From NCBI RefSeq assembly GCF_003003035.1, contig NZ_PVTS01000005.1, forward strand, positions 124,001-188,000: a stretch of DNA of 64,000 bases, written 5' to 3'. Positions within the stretch are counted from its first letter, which is position 1, and the number at the start of each line of letters is the position of its first letter. The notes below the pieces were generated by a model that saw only the letters and a list, made by a program, of their open reading frames with translations, did not search any database and was not told the origin of the DNA. This document shows, one piece after another, positions 35,655 through 43,881 of this stretch. The position numbers and the translations under genes were made by a program. This DNA is from Marinilabilia salmonicolor. Lineage in GTDB: Bacteria; Bacteroidota; Bacteroidia; Bacteroidales; Marinilabiliaceae.

Positions 35655-36446
35655 ATGGATATTTTAAGGAAATCGATGGCTCCCATTTGCGATAAAGCAT
35701 GGGAGGAGATTAATGATAGTGCTACGGAAGTATTGACATCTGTGCTTTCGGCAAGGAAGTTTGTAGATGTGGATGGCCCGAAAGGTTGGGATTTTCCTGC
35801 TTTGTCACTCGGCCGTGTGGACGTTCCCAAACAACAGGGTGGAGATGTACAGTATGGCATTCATCAGGTTCTGCCTTTGATTGAAACACGTGTGCCTTTT
35901 GAGTTGAACATCTGGGAGCTGGATAACATTGCTCGTGGCGCAAAAGATATTGACCTTGACAATATGGAGGAGGCTGCCCGCAAACTTGCACGGTTTGAAG
36001 AGGATGCCATCTACAATGGTTTTAAGGCCGGTAATATCAAAGGAATTAAAGATTGTTCCGATCATGATGCACTCATATTGCCCGATAACGATGACGAGAT
36101 AATTGGTGTAATATCATAGGCAATTGCTAAATTGAAGGCTGCATCTGTGGAGGGACCTTACACCTTGGTGTTGAATACCGAATTGTGGCAGCGTTTCAAT
36201 TCATCAGGTCAGGGATATCCGTTGCGTAAACGTATTGAAAGCCTGCTTGGTGGTTCTATTATTATGGCCCCCTACATCAAAGATGCTTATCTGGTATCAG
36301 AACGAGGTGGTGATTTTGAGATGGTCATTGGTCAGGATATTTCCATTGGCTATGAATCGCATAATCAAAAGACTGTTCAGTTATACTTTACCGAGTCATT
36401 CACATTCCAGTGCGTGGATCCGGCTGCCGTGGTAGTACTGAAGTAG
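35655..36446 (+). pseudogene. Encapsulin shell protein interrupted by an in-frame amber codon
   Basis: The frame opens at 35655 (MDILRKSMAPICDKAWEEI, FVDVDGPKGWDFPA, LPLIETRVPFELNIWELDNI) and meets TAG at 36117-36119 (codon 155). It continues without a frame change as AIAKLKAASVEGPYTLVLNTELW to a normal end at 36446 (FTESFTFQCVDPAAVVVLK). Aligned from memory with the Thermotoga maritima encapsulin (HK97 fold, 265 residues), both halves match with no gap, and TAG sits at one ordinary residue position. One C-to-T change (CAG to TAG) would explain it. Full length would be 263 residues. It could be a true nonsense mutation, an assembly error, or suppression. TAG is a normal stop elsewhere here (lysA, the CBS gene). 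Confidence 0.9.
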
Positions 36447-36469
36447 GTTTTTATACTCATCAATAAAAA

Positions 36470-36512
36470 GAAACCGGAAAATGCTCTGAAAAGAGACTTT
36501 CCGGTTTTTTTA
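36470..36512 (+). terminator. Rho-independent terminator of the EncFtn-encapsulin operon
   Basis: AACCGGAAA (36472-36480) pairs perfectly with TTTCCGGTT (36498-36506), followed by TTTTT. It is intact although the shell gene carries a nonsense codon. Confidence 0.9.
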
Positions 36513-36575
36513 TTTTTCTCCCTTATCAATAATCTTTTAATCTTGGTCAGGGTCGTGGAGGTTCGATTTTTAGGT

Positions 36576-36785
36576 TTAATTAGTTTCTGTCCATAAAGTA
36601 CCACTTGCGTCGTTACGCTTGCCGCCAAAATACTCATTTACGATTAGTAAACTCCGTTTTTGGCGACTTGCGCCACCGCTAAAGCTTTAGGCGGCACGCG
36701 GTCGCAAGCCTAGCAATTGGCACTTTCTGATCAGAAACAGCTCCAGCCAGAAACTTTCCCGACTTTATAGACGGGCACTAATTAG
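36576..36785 (+). mobile_element. Dispersed MITE-like element, copy F (long form)
   Basis: The element is 36584-36777 (194 bp), flanked by TTAATTAG (36576-36583) and CTAATTAG (36778-36785). It equals copy B plus about 35 extra bases in the hairpin arm, which form their own palindrome (CCGCTAAAGCTTTAGGCGG). TTTCTGATCAGAAA at 36724-36737 is a perfect palindrome. The right end is the CCCGACTTTATAGACGGGCA type. It lies between convergent genes; the rest of the 36447-36877 gap holds a CTAATAGCTTATCTC-type tract. Confidence 0.85.
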
Positions 36786-36877
36786 GTGTGTGATAAGATA
36801 TAGAAAGTCAATGTCATACGATTTTTCTAATAGCTTATCTCTAAGAATCTAACGATTTGTTGCCTTGTGTTTGTGTG

Positions 36878-37522
36878 TTATTTGGCATGGCCAATGGTAT
36901 GTGCCAAAATAACTTTATGTAACGGGGAGAGCCCCAGAGCTTCTGCAAAAGCCTCTTTGTCTATCCAGGCACGAACCACGCAAACAAGTCCTTCCGAGGC
37001 ACAGGCAAGATAAGTGTTCTGGGCAATGAAGCCGGTATTGGCATGTGATGTGGCAATGTGTTGCGGGGTAATCTCCCCGGGATTGTGGACACCTGTCTTC
37101 TTCATGTTAGCCACATAAACAAAATTGACTGGTGCTGTGGAAACAAAATCCTGACTTCCGCAATAGGATCTTAAGTCGCCTTCTTTTATGAGGTCAAGCT
37201 GATGGCTTGCTGCATTATAGAGATAGGCACCATCTTTTAAAACCACATAAAGTTCCATCTCCTGCTTGTTCATGGAGGAGGGAGCTGTGCGTTTCTTTAA
37301 CTCCTTTCGGTTATATCCCCATGCAGCCCAGCAAAGATTTGATAGCTGTTGTTTTGTCAGATCTTCTGAGCTGAATTCCCGGCTGCTGCTGCGCTCACTG
37401 AGTGCTTCCATCAAGGGCAATCCACCGGTTTTGTCGGGTTCTGGTAGGTTGATGTTCTGGCCGTTGAGCATTGCAGGAATGCTGAAAAAAGCTAAAAAGA
37501 TCAGTAAAAGTTGATTTTTCAT
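36878..37522 (-). CDS. Secreted SagB/ThcOx-type nitroreductase-family protein
   Basis: The 214-residue protein has a signal peptide (about 1-21, ending LNGQ), so it is exported. The body is the FMN-binding nitroreductase fold of the SagB type: LSERSSSREFSSEDLTKQQLSNLCWAAWGYNR at the N-terminus and TGFIAQNTYLACASEGLVCVVRAWID near the C-terminus. Family members oxidise azolines in peptide natural products or reduce nitro and quinone compounds. No peptide-modification genes are nearby, so the substrate is unknown. A periplasmic location is unusual for an FMN enzyme but recurs in Bacteroidota. Confidence 0.82.
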   Translation of the reverse strand: MKNQLLLIFLAFFSIPAMLNGQNINLPEPDKTGGLPLMEALSERSSSREFSSEDLTKQQLSNLCWAAWGYNRKELKKRTAPSSMNKQEMELYVVLKDGAYLYNAASHQLDLIKEGDLRSYCGSQDFVSTAPVNFVYVANMKKTGVHNPGEITPQHIATSHANTGFIAQNTYLACASEGLVCVVRAWIDKEAFAEALGLSPLHKVILAHTIGHAK

Positions 37523-37601
37523 GATTCGGTATGTTTATGGTGTTTAACTTTTTCTTTGATGGGTTTAAAGATATATCGTTTAATTTTTTCGGAAAAGCAA
37601 A

Positions 37602-37636
37602 TAAAAAACCGGGACAAATGGATGTCCCGGTTATGA
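37602..37636 (-). terminator. Rho-independent terminator of the peroxiredoxin gene
   Basis: AACCGGGACA and TGTCCCGGTT form a 10-bp stem. On the minus strand it is followed by TTTTTTATTT, 40 bases after the peroxiredoxin stop. Confidence 0.9.
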
Positions 37637-37675
37637 AGTCTAAATAAAATTATGATGTCATGGTTTTTAGCGTTT

Positions 37676-38344
37676 TCAGACTTTTAAATCCTTTTTGGAG
37701 AGGTAAAAGTCAATCCGATCAATTCCGGTTTCTTTGTTGCGCTTGTCCATTTCTTCCAAAGTTTTGGGAGGAGGAACAATTACCTGATCGCCCGGTTTCC
37801 AGTCGAGTGGAAGAGCTACTTTATGCTGGTCAGAAACCTGCAGTGCTTTCAACGCTCTGAGGATTTCATCCATGTTACGTCCCACATTCAGCGGGTAGTA
37901 CATCACAAGTCGAATCTTCTTCTTTGGGTCAATGAAGAAAACGGCGCGTACAGCAGCAGTTTCTGCTTCGTTGGGCTGCAACATACCGTATTTTTTTGAT
38001 ACGGACATATCCAGGTCGGCGATGATTGGGAAATCAAAATAGACACCGGTTTTCTCTTTTACGTTGGATACCCATCCCAGGTGGGCGTGAATACTGTCAA
38101 TACTCAATCCAAGTAACTCGGTGTTGAGATCGTCAAACTCTTTTTTACGCTGCGCAAAACCGCTCATTTCTGTGGTACATACAGGAGTGAAATCTGCAGG
38201 GTGCGAAAAGAATACGATCCACTTGTCCTTTGCAAAATCGGACAAGGTAACTTGCCCCTTGGTGGTAGTGGCAGTAAAATCAGGTGCCTGATCTCCAATG
38301 CGGGGCATTGAATAAACTTCTTGTTGTACTTCTTGATTTTCCAT
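37676..38344 (-). CDS. Peroxiredoxin, Prx6 type (1-Cys)
   Basis: The 222-residue AhpC/TSA-fold peroxidase reduces peroxides. The peroxidatic Cys is in HPADFTPVCTTE and I see no other cysteine in the protein, so it is a 1-Cys enzyme needing an external thiol. The C-terminal extension (LDWKPGDQVIVPPPKTLEEM) is typical of the Prx6 group. A well-formed promoter precedes it and a terminator follows, so it is transcribed alone. Confidence 0.93.
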   Translation of the reverse strand: MENQEVQQEVYSMPRIGDQAPDFTATTTKGQVTLSDFAKDKWIVFFSHPADFTPVCTTEMSGFAQRKKEFDDLNTELLGLSIDSIHAHLGWVSNVKEKTGVYFDFPIIADLDMSVSKKYGMLQPNEAETAAVRAVFFIDPKKKIRLVMYYPLNVGRNMDEILRALKALQVSDQHKVALPLDWKPGDQVIVPPPKTLEEMDKRNKETGIDRIDFYLSKKDLKV

Positions 38345-38394
38345 CTTTATTATTTTTATGGGTTTTTGAATAATGATTTAATTATTTGATGAAA

Positions 38395-38426
38395 CAAATG
38401 TAAGTGAACAAAAGTTCGTTATCAAA
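38395..38426 (-). promoter_or_regulatory. Bacteroidota promoter of the peroxiredoxin gene
   Basis: On the minus strand, TTTG (38423-38426) and TACATTTG (38395-38402) are 20 bases apart, close to the Bacteroidota consensus TTTG-N19/21-TAnnTTTG. The -7 element lies 50 bases before the start codon. Confidence 0.7.
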
Positions 38427-38461
38427 TCGATTATTTCAATGCAATATAGATGGAGAATATA

Positions 38462-39619
38462 TTATTCGTCAAACCCGAACAGATACATCATTTTGTGGAA
38501 AATATCGGTATTTTTCATGATGCCGGTAAAGTGCTCAGCGCCGGGGCCCACTGCAAACACAGGAACCATAATTCCGGTGTGGCTTCCTGTCGTGTATTTG
38601 GCATGAACTTCTCCTTTTTCAAAATCGCCTGACTCAATGGACATGCCTCCTGTTTCATGGTCGGCAGTTACAATAATCAGGGTTTCGCCGTCTCCGGCGG
38701 CCAGCTCAATTGCTTTGCCAACAGCTTTGTCAAAATCCAGCATCTCCTTTATGATGTAGGCGGTATTGTTTTCATGTCCGCCCCAGTCAACCTGGGAGCC
38801 TTCAACCATCAGGAAATACCCTTTGTCGTCTTGATCCAGTGCTTTTATTGCCTTAGCGGTTCCTTCCTGCACCAGGTTTCCACGTTCGGGGTATGTGGGG
38901 TTGTGTTTTGGAGCGGTCAGAATGGCCATTGGGAGACGATGATAGTTTTCTGCCTGATAAAGGGAGTCGAAGATGCGATAGTTCTTTTCCTCAAGTTCTT
39001 TGAGCAGATTACGTCCGTCCTTGCGTTCTTCAAAAAAGCTTTTTCCACCACCGATAAAGATATCGATGTCGGTTTTCAGAAAGTCTGCCGCAATCTCCTC
39101 ATAGTTGTTTCTCGACACATTGTGTGCGATGAACGAAGCTGGCGTTGCGTGAGTGATGGCAGATGAAGAGACCAGCCCTGTTGCTTTCCCGTGTTTTTCA
39201 GCAATTTCGAGAATGGTAGGTATGGGTTTTTTATTCACATCTACTGCAATGGCTCCGTTGTAGGTCCTTTGGCCGGTGGAGAGTGCTGTCCCTCCTGCAG
39301 CAGAATCGGTGGTGTAATCATCGGCACTTTGAGTGGTTGCAAAACCGGAATATGGAAGGTTTGTGATATTCAGCGCTCCTCCGTTAGCTGTGTAGGCAGC
39401 AAAAAGTTGTGCGGTTCCCATTCCGTCACCAATCATCAAAATGATGTTGCGGGGTTTTGTCCCAATGGGAATGCTCTTTTCGGGAAGCCTGGAGACTTCA
39501 TGTTTTTCAGGGTTGGTAAAATGCTCTTTTAAATTCCTTTTGTCTTTGTAATCTTCCTGAGCAGATACTCCAATGCTTAGTGCAAAGGATATTAAAAGCA
39601 ATATCATTGTTGATTTCAT
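38462..39619 (-). CDS. Alkaline phosphatase (PhoA family), secreted
   Basis: The 385-residue phosphomonoesterase has a signal peptide (about 1-20, ending VSAQ). Metal and active-site motifs are NIILMIGDGMG, TTDSAAGGTAL (nucleophile Ser), VEGSQVDWGGHEN, VTADHETGGM and TTGSHTGIMVPVFA. It releases phosphate from organic esters in the periplasm or outside the cell. The length is at the short end of the PhoA family. No Pho-box or neighbouring phosphate genes are evident. Confidence 0.92.
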   Translation of the reverse strand: MKSTMILLLISFALSIGVSAQEDYKDKRNLKEHFTNPEKHEVSRLPEKSIPIGTKPRNIILMIGDGMGTAQLFAAYTANGGALNITNLPYSGFATTQSADDYTTDSAAGGTALSTGQRTYNGAIAVDVNKKPIPTILEIAEKHGKATGLVSSSAITHATPASFIAHNVSRNNYEEIAADFLKTDIDIFIGGGKSFFEERKDGRNLLKELEEKNYRIFDSLYQAENYHRLPMAILTAPKHNPTYPERGNLVQEGTAKAIKALDQDDKGYFLMVEGSQVDWGGHENNTAYIIKEMLDFDKAVGKAIELAAGDGETLIIVTADHETGGMSIESGDFEKGEVHAKYTTGSHTGIMVPVFAVGPGAEHFTGIMKNTDIFHKMMYLFGFDE

Positions 39620-39818
39620 ACTTCTGATGTTTTATTGTTTTTATGGTAAAAAATGAGCTTTAATTTTTTTAAATAGTCTTGTGTTCAGAGTCTTTTTGTG
39701 TCTCTTTAGGAAGTTCGATCCCTGTAAAATTGTTGCTTTTCTTTGGTAAAAACAAAAAATGTACCTGAAAGGTTTGTTAATAAATTGCGAACAAAATTCA
39801 AATGCCCTTGTTTTTTAT

Positions 39819-39855
39819 TTTAAGGTTGCTTAAACTTGTTATTAAAATAGTTTAA
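39819..39855 (+). promoter_or_regulatory. Overlapping palindromes before the DtxR-family gene, possible operator
   Basis: TTTAAG-GTTG-CTTAAA (39819-39834) is a perfect 6-bp inverted repeat. Its last bases TTAAAC (39830-39835) form a second inverted repeat with GTTTAA (39850-39855), ending two bases before the ATG at 39858. The position suits autoregulation by the encoded metal-dependent repressor; this is inference. Confidence 0.4.
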
Positions 39856-39857
39856 AC

Positions 39858-40517
39858 ATGTCGGTTTCTATTGATAACTTTTTAAAGAACATTTATCTGT
39901 TGAATCAGGAAACGGCAGGTGCTGTCACCAGCAGTAACCTTGCAGGGAGGCTTGAAGTATCGGTGGCTGCAGTTACGGATATGGCCCGGAAGCTTGGGAA
40001 GCAGGGGCTGGTAGATTACAAACCTTACAAGGCATTGAATCTGACAGAACGTGGAAATGAACTGGCGCTGAAAATTATACGTAAGCATCGCCTTTGGGAA
40101 TTGTTTCTGCATCAGGTTTTGGGACTTGATTTATTAAGTGTCCATCAGGAGGCGGAACGACTGGAGCATCATACCTCCGATGAGTTGATGAATCATATCA
40201 GTCGCTTCCTGGGGCATCCTGATTTTGATCCACATGGAGATCCTATTCCCGGAATAGGAGGAGATGTTCCGTCTGAAAAGGGGGTAATTCCTTTGACTGA
40301 GATTCTTGAAAATCAACAATGCATTGTAAAGAAATTACGTTACCGAAATTCAGAAACTTCGGATATGTACGATCGTTATGGACTCATGACAGGACTTGTT
40401 TTAAGGGTGATCAGAGTGTTTCCCTTTGATGGGAGCATTGAGGTAAAGTACGAGGATGGGAGTGAAGTGGTCCTATCGGGGAAGCTGGCGTCCAATGTTT
40501 TTTGTGTCAGGAAGTAG
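39858..40517 (+). CDS. Metal-dependent transcriptional regulator, DtxR/MntR family
   Basis: The 219-residue protein has a winged helix at the N-terminus (about 1-65: AGRLEVSVAAVTDMARKLGKQGLVDY), then a metal-binding dimerisation domain (about 66-140: HRLWELFLHQVLGLDLLSVHQEAERLEHHTSDELM with His/Glu ligands). The C-terminal FeoA/SH3-like domain covers about 145-219. It should repress metal uptake genes when Fe or Mn is bound. The ZIP transporter gene 48 bases downstream is the natural target. A palindrome overlaps its own start region. Confidence 0.92.
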   Translation: MSVSIDNFLKNIYLLNQETAGAVTSSNLAGRLEVSVAAVTDMARKLGKQGLVDYKPYKALNLTERGNELALKIIRKHRLWELFLHQVLGLDLLSVHQEAERLEHHTSDELMNHISRFLGHPDFDPHGDPIPGIGGDVPSEKGVIPLTEILENQQCIVKKLRYRNSETSDMYDRYGLMTGLVLRVIRVFPFDGSIEVKYEDGSEVVLSGKLASNVFCVRK

Positions 40518-40565
40518 CTTTCCTGAGAGAATTTTTACTGTTAAGAAAGATAAAACTAAATAAAT

Positions 40566-41381
40566 ATGGATTGGAGTAATATTTGGTTTGCATTCGGGTT
40601 GACCCTTTTCGCAGGTTTGTCAACAGGTATCGGGAGTGCCATGGCTTTTTTTGCCAAACGAACGAATACACGATTTTTATCCATCAGTCTTGGCTTTTCT
40701 GCTGGGGTAATGATTTACGTCTCCTTTGTGGAGATATTTGCCAAAGCTCAGGATTCCTTGTCGGAAGCACTGGGCCATGAGGAGGGCACCTGGCTGACGG
40801 TTGGAGCTTTCTTTCTGGGCATTGTGTTTATTGCACTAATTGACCGGTTCATACCCAAGGGAGAGAACCCGCACGAGATGGAGATGATTGAGAATATGAA
40901 TTCAGCGCAACGCAAAGAGAATAAGGACCGAAGGCTTATGCGAATGGGGGCCTTTACTGCATTGGCCATTGGTATTCACAACTTTCCTGAAGGCCTGGCA
41001 ACATTTACTGCGGCTATGAATGACCCCAATCTGGGTATTGCCATTGCAGTGGCCATAGCTATTCACAATATTCCGGAAGGAATTGCCGTTTCCGTCCCTG
41101 TTTATTATGCTACGGGGAATAAGAAGAAGGCTTTCACACTGAGTTTCCTGTCAGGATTGTCTGAACCAATTGGAGCCATTATCGGATACATCCTTCTGAT
41201 GCAATTTATGAGTCCCCTGGTTTTTGGGATTGTGTTTGCCGCAGTTGCCGGTATTATGGTTTTTATCAGTATTGACGAATTGTTACCTGCTGCCCAGGAG
41301 TATGGCGAGCACCACCTGTCTATCTATGGACTGATAGCAGGGATGGGAGTGATGGCTTTGAGTTTGTTGATGTTTATTTAA
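40566..41381 (+). CDS. zupT: ZIP-family metal transporter, ZupT-like
   Basis: The 271-residue inner membrane protein has about eight membrane segments. The metal-path motifs of ZIP proteins are clear: [12 protein letters not shown] and [14 protein letters not shown] charged cytoplasmic loop (about 100-130, [20 protein letters not shown]) separates segments 3 and 4. It takes up divalent metals such as Zn, Fe or Mn. It is flanked by the DtxR-type regulator and, five bases later, by nth, so the three form an operon. Confidence 0.92.
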   Translation: MDWSNIWFAFGLTLFAGLSTGIGSAMAFFAKRTNTRFLSISLGFSAGVMIYVSFVEIFAKAQDSLSEALGHEEGTWLTVGAFFLGIVFIALIDRFIPKGENPHEMEMIENMNSAQRKENKDRRLMRMGAFTALAIGIHNFPEGLATFTAAMNDPNLGIAIAVAIAIHNIPEGIAVSVPVYYATGNKKKAFTLSFLSGLSEPIGAIIGYILLMQFMSPLVFGIVFAAVAGIMVFISIDELLPAAQEYGEHHLSIYGLIAGMGVMALSLLMFI

Positions 41382-41386
41382 AGAAT

Positions 41387-42043
41387 ATGAAAAGAGAAGA
41401 ACGTTATAAAAATGTTATCACCTGGTTTCAGGAGAATATGCCTGTGGCCGAAACAGAACTTCATTATACCAATCCATTTGAGTTATTGGTTGCTGTTATC
41501 TTGTCGGCTCAATGTACCGACAAAAGGGTAAATATGATTACCTCGTCGGTGTTTGAGCAATGGCCTACCGAGAATGAGTTGGCTGAGGCAACACCGGAAG
41601 AGGTTTTTGAAGTAATCAGGAGTTGCAGTTATCCAAACAACAAGAGTAAACACCTGGTGGGGATGGCGCGTATGCTGCGGGATGATTTTGGGGGAGTGGT
41701 TCCTGATGATATTAAAGAACTTCAGAAGCTTCCGGGAGTAGGACGCAAAACAGCCAATGTAATTGCTTCCGTGGTGTATCAAAAACCGGCAATGGCTGTT
41801 GATACGCATGTTTTCAGGGTTTCCGAAAGAATTGGTTTGACGGTAAAGGCTAAAAATCCATTGGATGCAGAGATGCAACTGGTGAAATACCTGCCTGAGG
41901 AACTTCTGCCCATTGCACATCACTGGCTGATACTACATGGCCGGTATGTCTGTCTGGCCCGAAAACCAAAATGTGAGAAATGCGGTCTGAAAATGTGGTG
42001 TAAATATTATTTGAAAAACAATGCAGCAAAAGAGGTGAAATAG
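41387..42043 (+). CDS. nth: Endonuclease III
   Basis: The 218-residue DNA glycosylase/AP lyase removes oxidised pyrimidines. It has the helix-hairpin-helix LPGVGRKTANVI with the catalytic Lys, the catalytic Asp in AVDTHVFRVSERIGL, and four cluster cysteines in the order C-x6-C-x2-C-x5-C (VCLARKPKCEKCGLKMWC). It is last in the regulator-transporter-nth operon; an iron-sulfur repair enzyme beside metal uptake genes may be coincidental. Confidence 0.95.
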   Translation: MKREERYKNVITWFQENMPVAETELHYTNPFELLVAVILSAQCTDKRVNMITSSVFEQWPTENELAEATPEEVFEVIRSCSYPNNKSKHLVGMARMLRDDFGGVVPDDIKELQKLPGVGRKTANVIASVVYQKPAMAVDTHVFRVSERIGLTVKAKNPLDAEMQLVKYLPEELLPIAHHWLILHGRYVCLARKPKCEKCGLKMWCKYYLKNNAAKEVK

Positions 42044-42055
42044 ACCTATTTTTGA

Positions 42056-42140
42056 AAAGGTTAAGGCTGAGTCTGAGGATAAGAAAAAATTATTGTTTCT
42101 CAACTTTAATCTCAGTCTCAACCTCAGTCTTTGCCTCAAA
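42056..42140. repeat. CTGAG-rich imperfect inverted repeat after nth
   Basis: GGCTGAGTCTGAGGATAAG on the left is matched by CTCAACTTTAATCTCAGTC and CTCAACCTCAGTC on the right in complement. A related structure with CTGAGGTTAAGGTTAAG arms lies at 60741-60823. Confidence 0.45.
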
Positions 42141-42150
42141 TTCTATTCTT

Positions 42151-42224
42151 GCCGGTGTAGCTCAGTTGGTCAGAGCAGCTGTTTCGTAAACAGCAGGTCG
42201 GCGGTTCAAATCCGCCCATCGGCT
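42151..42224 (+). tRNA. tRNA-Thr (anticodon CGT)
   Basis: This is a 74-base cloverleaf: acceptor GCCGGTG/CATCGGC (one G-T pair), D arm with AGCTCAGTTGGTCAGAGC, anticodon stem GCTGT/ACAGC with loop TTCGTAA reading codon ACG, T arm GGCGGTTCAAATCCGCC and discriminator T. CCA is not encoded (CCT follows). The stop codon of the convergent MCP-like gene starts two bases after the tRNA ends. Confidence 0.95.
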
Positions 42225-42225
42225 C

Positions 42226-43356
42226 CTATTCTATTTCTTTTGACAGGCTTTGAGATTTAAAAAAGGAGATAAGTTCCTTCAGTTGTTTGGCCTGTTCTGA
42301 CAGTTCATCGGCACTGGAAGCCAGTTCTTCACTGGAGGCTGCATTTTGTTGTGAGATGTCATTGAATTGTTGCATTGCGCTGTTTACCTGACCTACACCG
42401 GAGCTTTGCTCCGAGCCGGCAGCGTTAATTTCCTGTACCATCAGGGTGGATTGTTCAATTTTGGGTATTACCTCTTCCAGTAATGATCCTGCTTCATTGG
42501 CCAATCCCAGGTTGTTGTTACTTAACTGTGCAATTTCCGTGGCTGCCAGCTTACTCTTTTCTGCCAGCTTTCTTACTTCTGCTACCACTACAGCAAAACC
42601 TTTTCCATGCTCTCCGGCGCTGGAGGCTTCAACTGCTGCGTTGAGGGCCAGGATGTTTGTTTGAAATGCAATGTCGTTAATGATATTGATTTTATCGGCT
42701 ATTTCCGCGCTGGCTTGTACGGTTTCTTTCGATTTTTCTCCCACCTCTCTAATCATTCTGGCAGTTTTGGATGTTATCTGCTCTGTTTTTTGCGAATTGA
42801 ACGAGTTCTGGTCGATGTTGGCCGATATCTCTTCCATGGTAGAAGATACTTCCTCCACAGAACTGGCCTGCTCCGTAGCTCCCTGCGATAATTGCTCTGA
42901 AGAGCTGCTGAGTTGCTGACTGGCCGATAGCAGTGAGGTGGCGTTGGTGTCTATTCGGGAGATTATTCTTTTCAGGTTTGATGAAAGTTGAAAGATGGCA
43001 TTGTTGATTTGCCCCAGTTCGTCTTTAGAATTGGTTTGTTCCACTTCAGTGTCCAGATCTCCTTCTGATATTTTGCTGAGTTGATTGATGGCTTTCTCCA
43101 GGGGTTTGCGCAATGTCCGGTTGATGTTCCAGAATACAACGGTTCCCAAAAGTATATTGAGGGGCGTAACAAAAGCGGCCATGGTGTTGCTCATCATGCT
43201 TTCTATTGAAGATATAAAGGCAATGAATATCATTAGTATCACTATCGGGAGGCTGATTTTAAACATGATGGAACGGCCAAAAATGTATCTTAACAGTACC
43301 ACAGCTATGGGGATGACTACAATGCTTGTCAGGGCTTCTTTTAATAATTCATTCAT
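42226..43356 (-). CDS. Methyl-accepting chemotaxis-like protein without periplasmic sensor
   Basis: The 376-residue protein has an N-terminal membrane part of about three hydrophobic segments (residues 8-75) with no sizeable extracytoplasmic domain. A HAMP-like linker (about 78-130) and a long signalling coiled coil follow, with the hairpin tip INDIAFQTNILALNAAVEASSAGEHGKGFAVVVAEVRKLAEKS. The tip normally contacts CheA and CheW. No che genes occur in the window. The sensor may detect membrane state, or the protein may serve something other than chemotaxis. The 3' end almost touches tRNA-Thr. Confidence 0.85.
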   Translation of the reverse strand: MNELLKEALTSIVVIPIAVVLLRYIFGRSIMFKISLPIVILMIFIAFISSIESMMSNTMAAFVTPLNILLGTVVFWNINRTLRKPLEKAINQLSKISEGDLDTEVEQTNSKDELGQINNAIFQLSSNLKRIISRIDTNATSLLSASQQLSSSSEQLSQGATEQASSVEEVSSTMEEISANIDQNSFNSQKTEQITSKTARMIREVGEKSKETVQASAEIADKINIINDIAFQTNILALNAAVEASSAGEHGKGFAVVVAEVRKLAEKSKLAATEIAQLSNNNLGLANEAGSLLEEVIPKIEQSTLMVQEINAAGSEQSSGVGQVNSAMQQFNDISQQNAASSEELASSADELSEQAKQLKELISFFKSQSLSKEIE

Positions 43357-43427
43357 GGCTTACTTCTTTCGTTTTGATATGCTGAATTGTGGGCAGGTGG
43401 AAGGAATATGTCTTCTTTGTCAGGAAG

Positions 43428-43503
43428 AAAAATGAAACGAGCATGGTAAGGGTTGCAACAAAAGACAATGTATAAATTCCTCACATGCGAGTTTCATCCG
43501 ACC
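43428..43503 (+). repeat. 75-bp element, copy 1
   Basis: The core is 43432-43497: ATGAAACGAGCATGG at one end and CACATGCGAGTTTCAT at the other, imperfect 14-bp inverted ends. The whole stretch matches 51627-51700 in reverse complement over nearly its full length, with a variable middle. Confidence 0.75.
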
Positions 43504-43881
43504 TTGAAAAATTAATTTTATACGGATGAAATATCAGGACACAGAATCATGAGGTATTTACGCAAATCCGGGGGGCAAGGTTATCTCTGTTTGATGGAAT
43601 TATGGTCGAATTGACGCCAATTCTTGTTAAGGAAAACGAATTTTTATGAAAGGATGCCGGTGGTTAGTAGTTGATACATAGTCTGGTGGAGTTTGTGTGT
43701 TTTGAGTTGATTAATCGAACAACTTTCGAACGGGAGTGGATTTTATTCCCCGTTCTCTGGTTAACTCATCTTTTTTTTTAAGAGAAAAGTTTTACCGGAA
43801 TATTCAAGAAATAATTTGCCTGACCTGGAAGAGGTTTCATTCCAGTTTTTAAACTTTCTTTTGTTGATCATGTTCTAATAT

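Noticed and set aside
36132-36446. A separate gene starting at the TTG after the encapsulin amber codon
   Set aside because: The segment is in the same frame and aligns as the missing C-terminal half of the shell protein; it begins in the middle of a helix and has no start-site support.
35655-36446. Genome-wide recoding of TAG as sense
   Set aside because: lysA, the CBS gene, the second ompH gene and the RND adaptor end in TAG with normal family C-termini, so TAG functions as a stop in this genome.
37676-39619. A joint phosphate or oxidative-stress operon of alkaline phosphatase and peroxiredoxin
   Set aside because: A well-formed promoter lies between them, and the peroxiredoxin gene has its own terminator; shared regulation is not supported.
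43492-43541. TTTCATCCG/CGGATGAAA inverted repeat as the boundary of a larger element
   Set aside because: The left arm belongs to the 75-bp element and its second copy at 51.6 kb lacks the right arm, so the pairing may be accidental.
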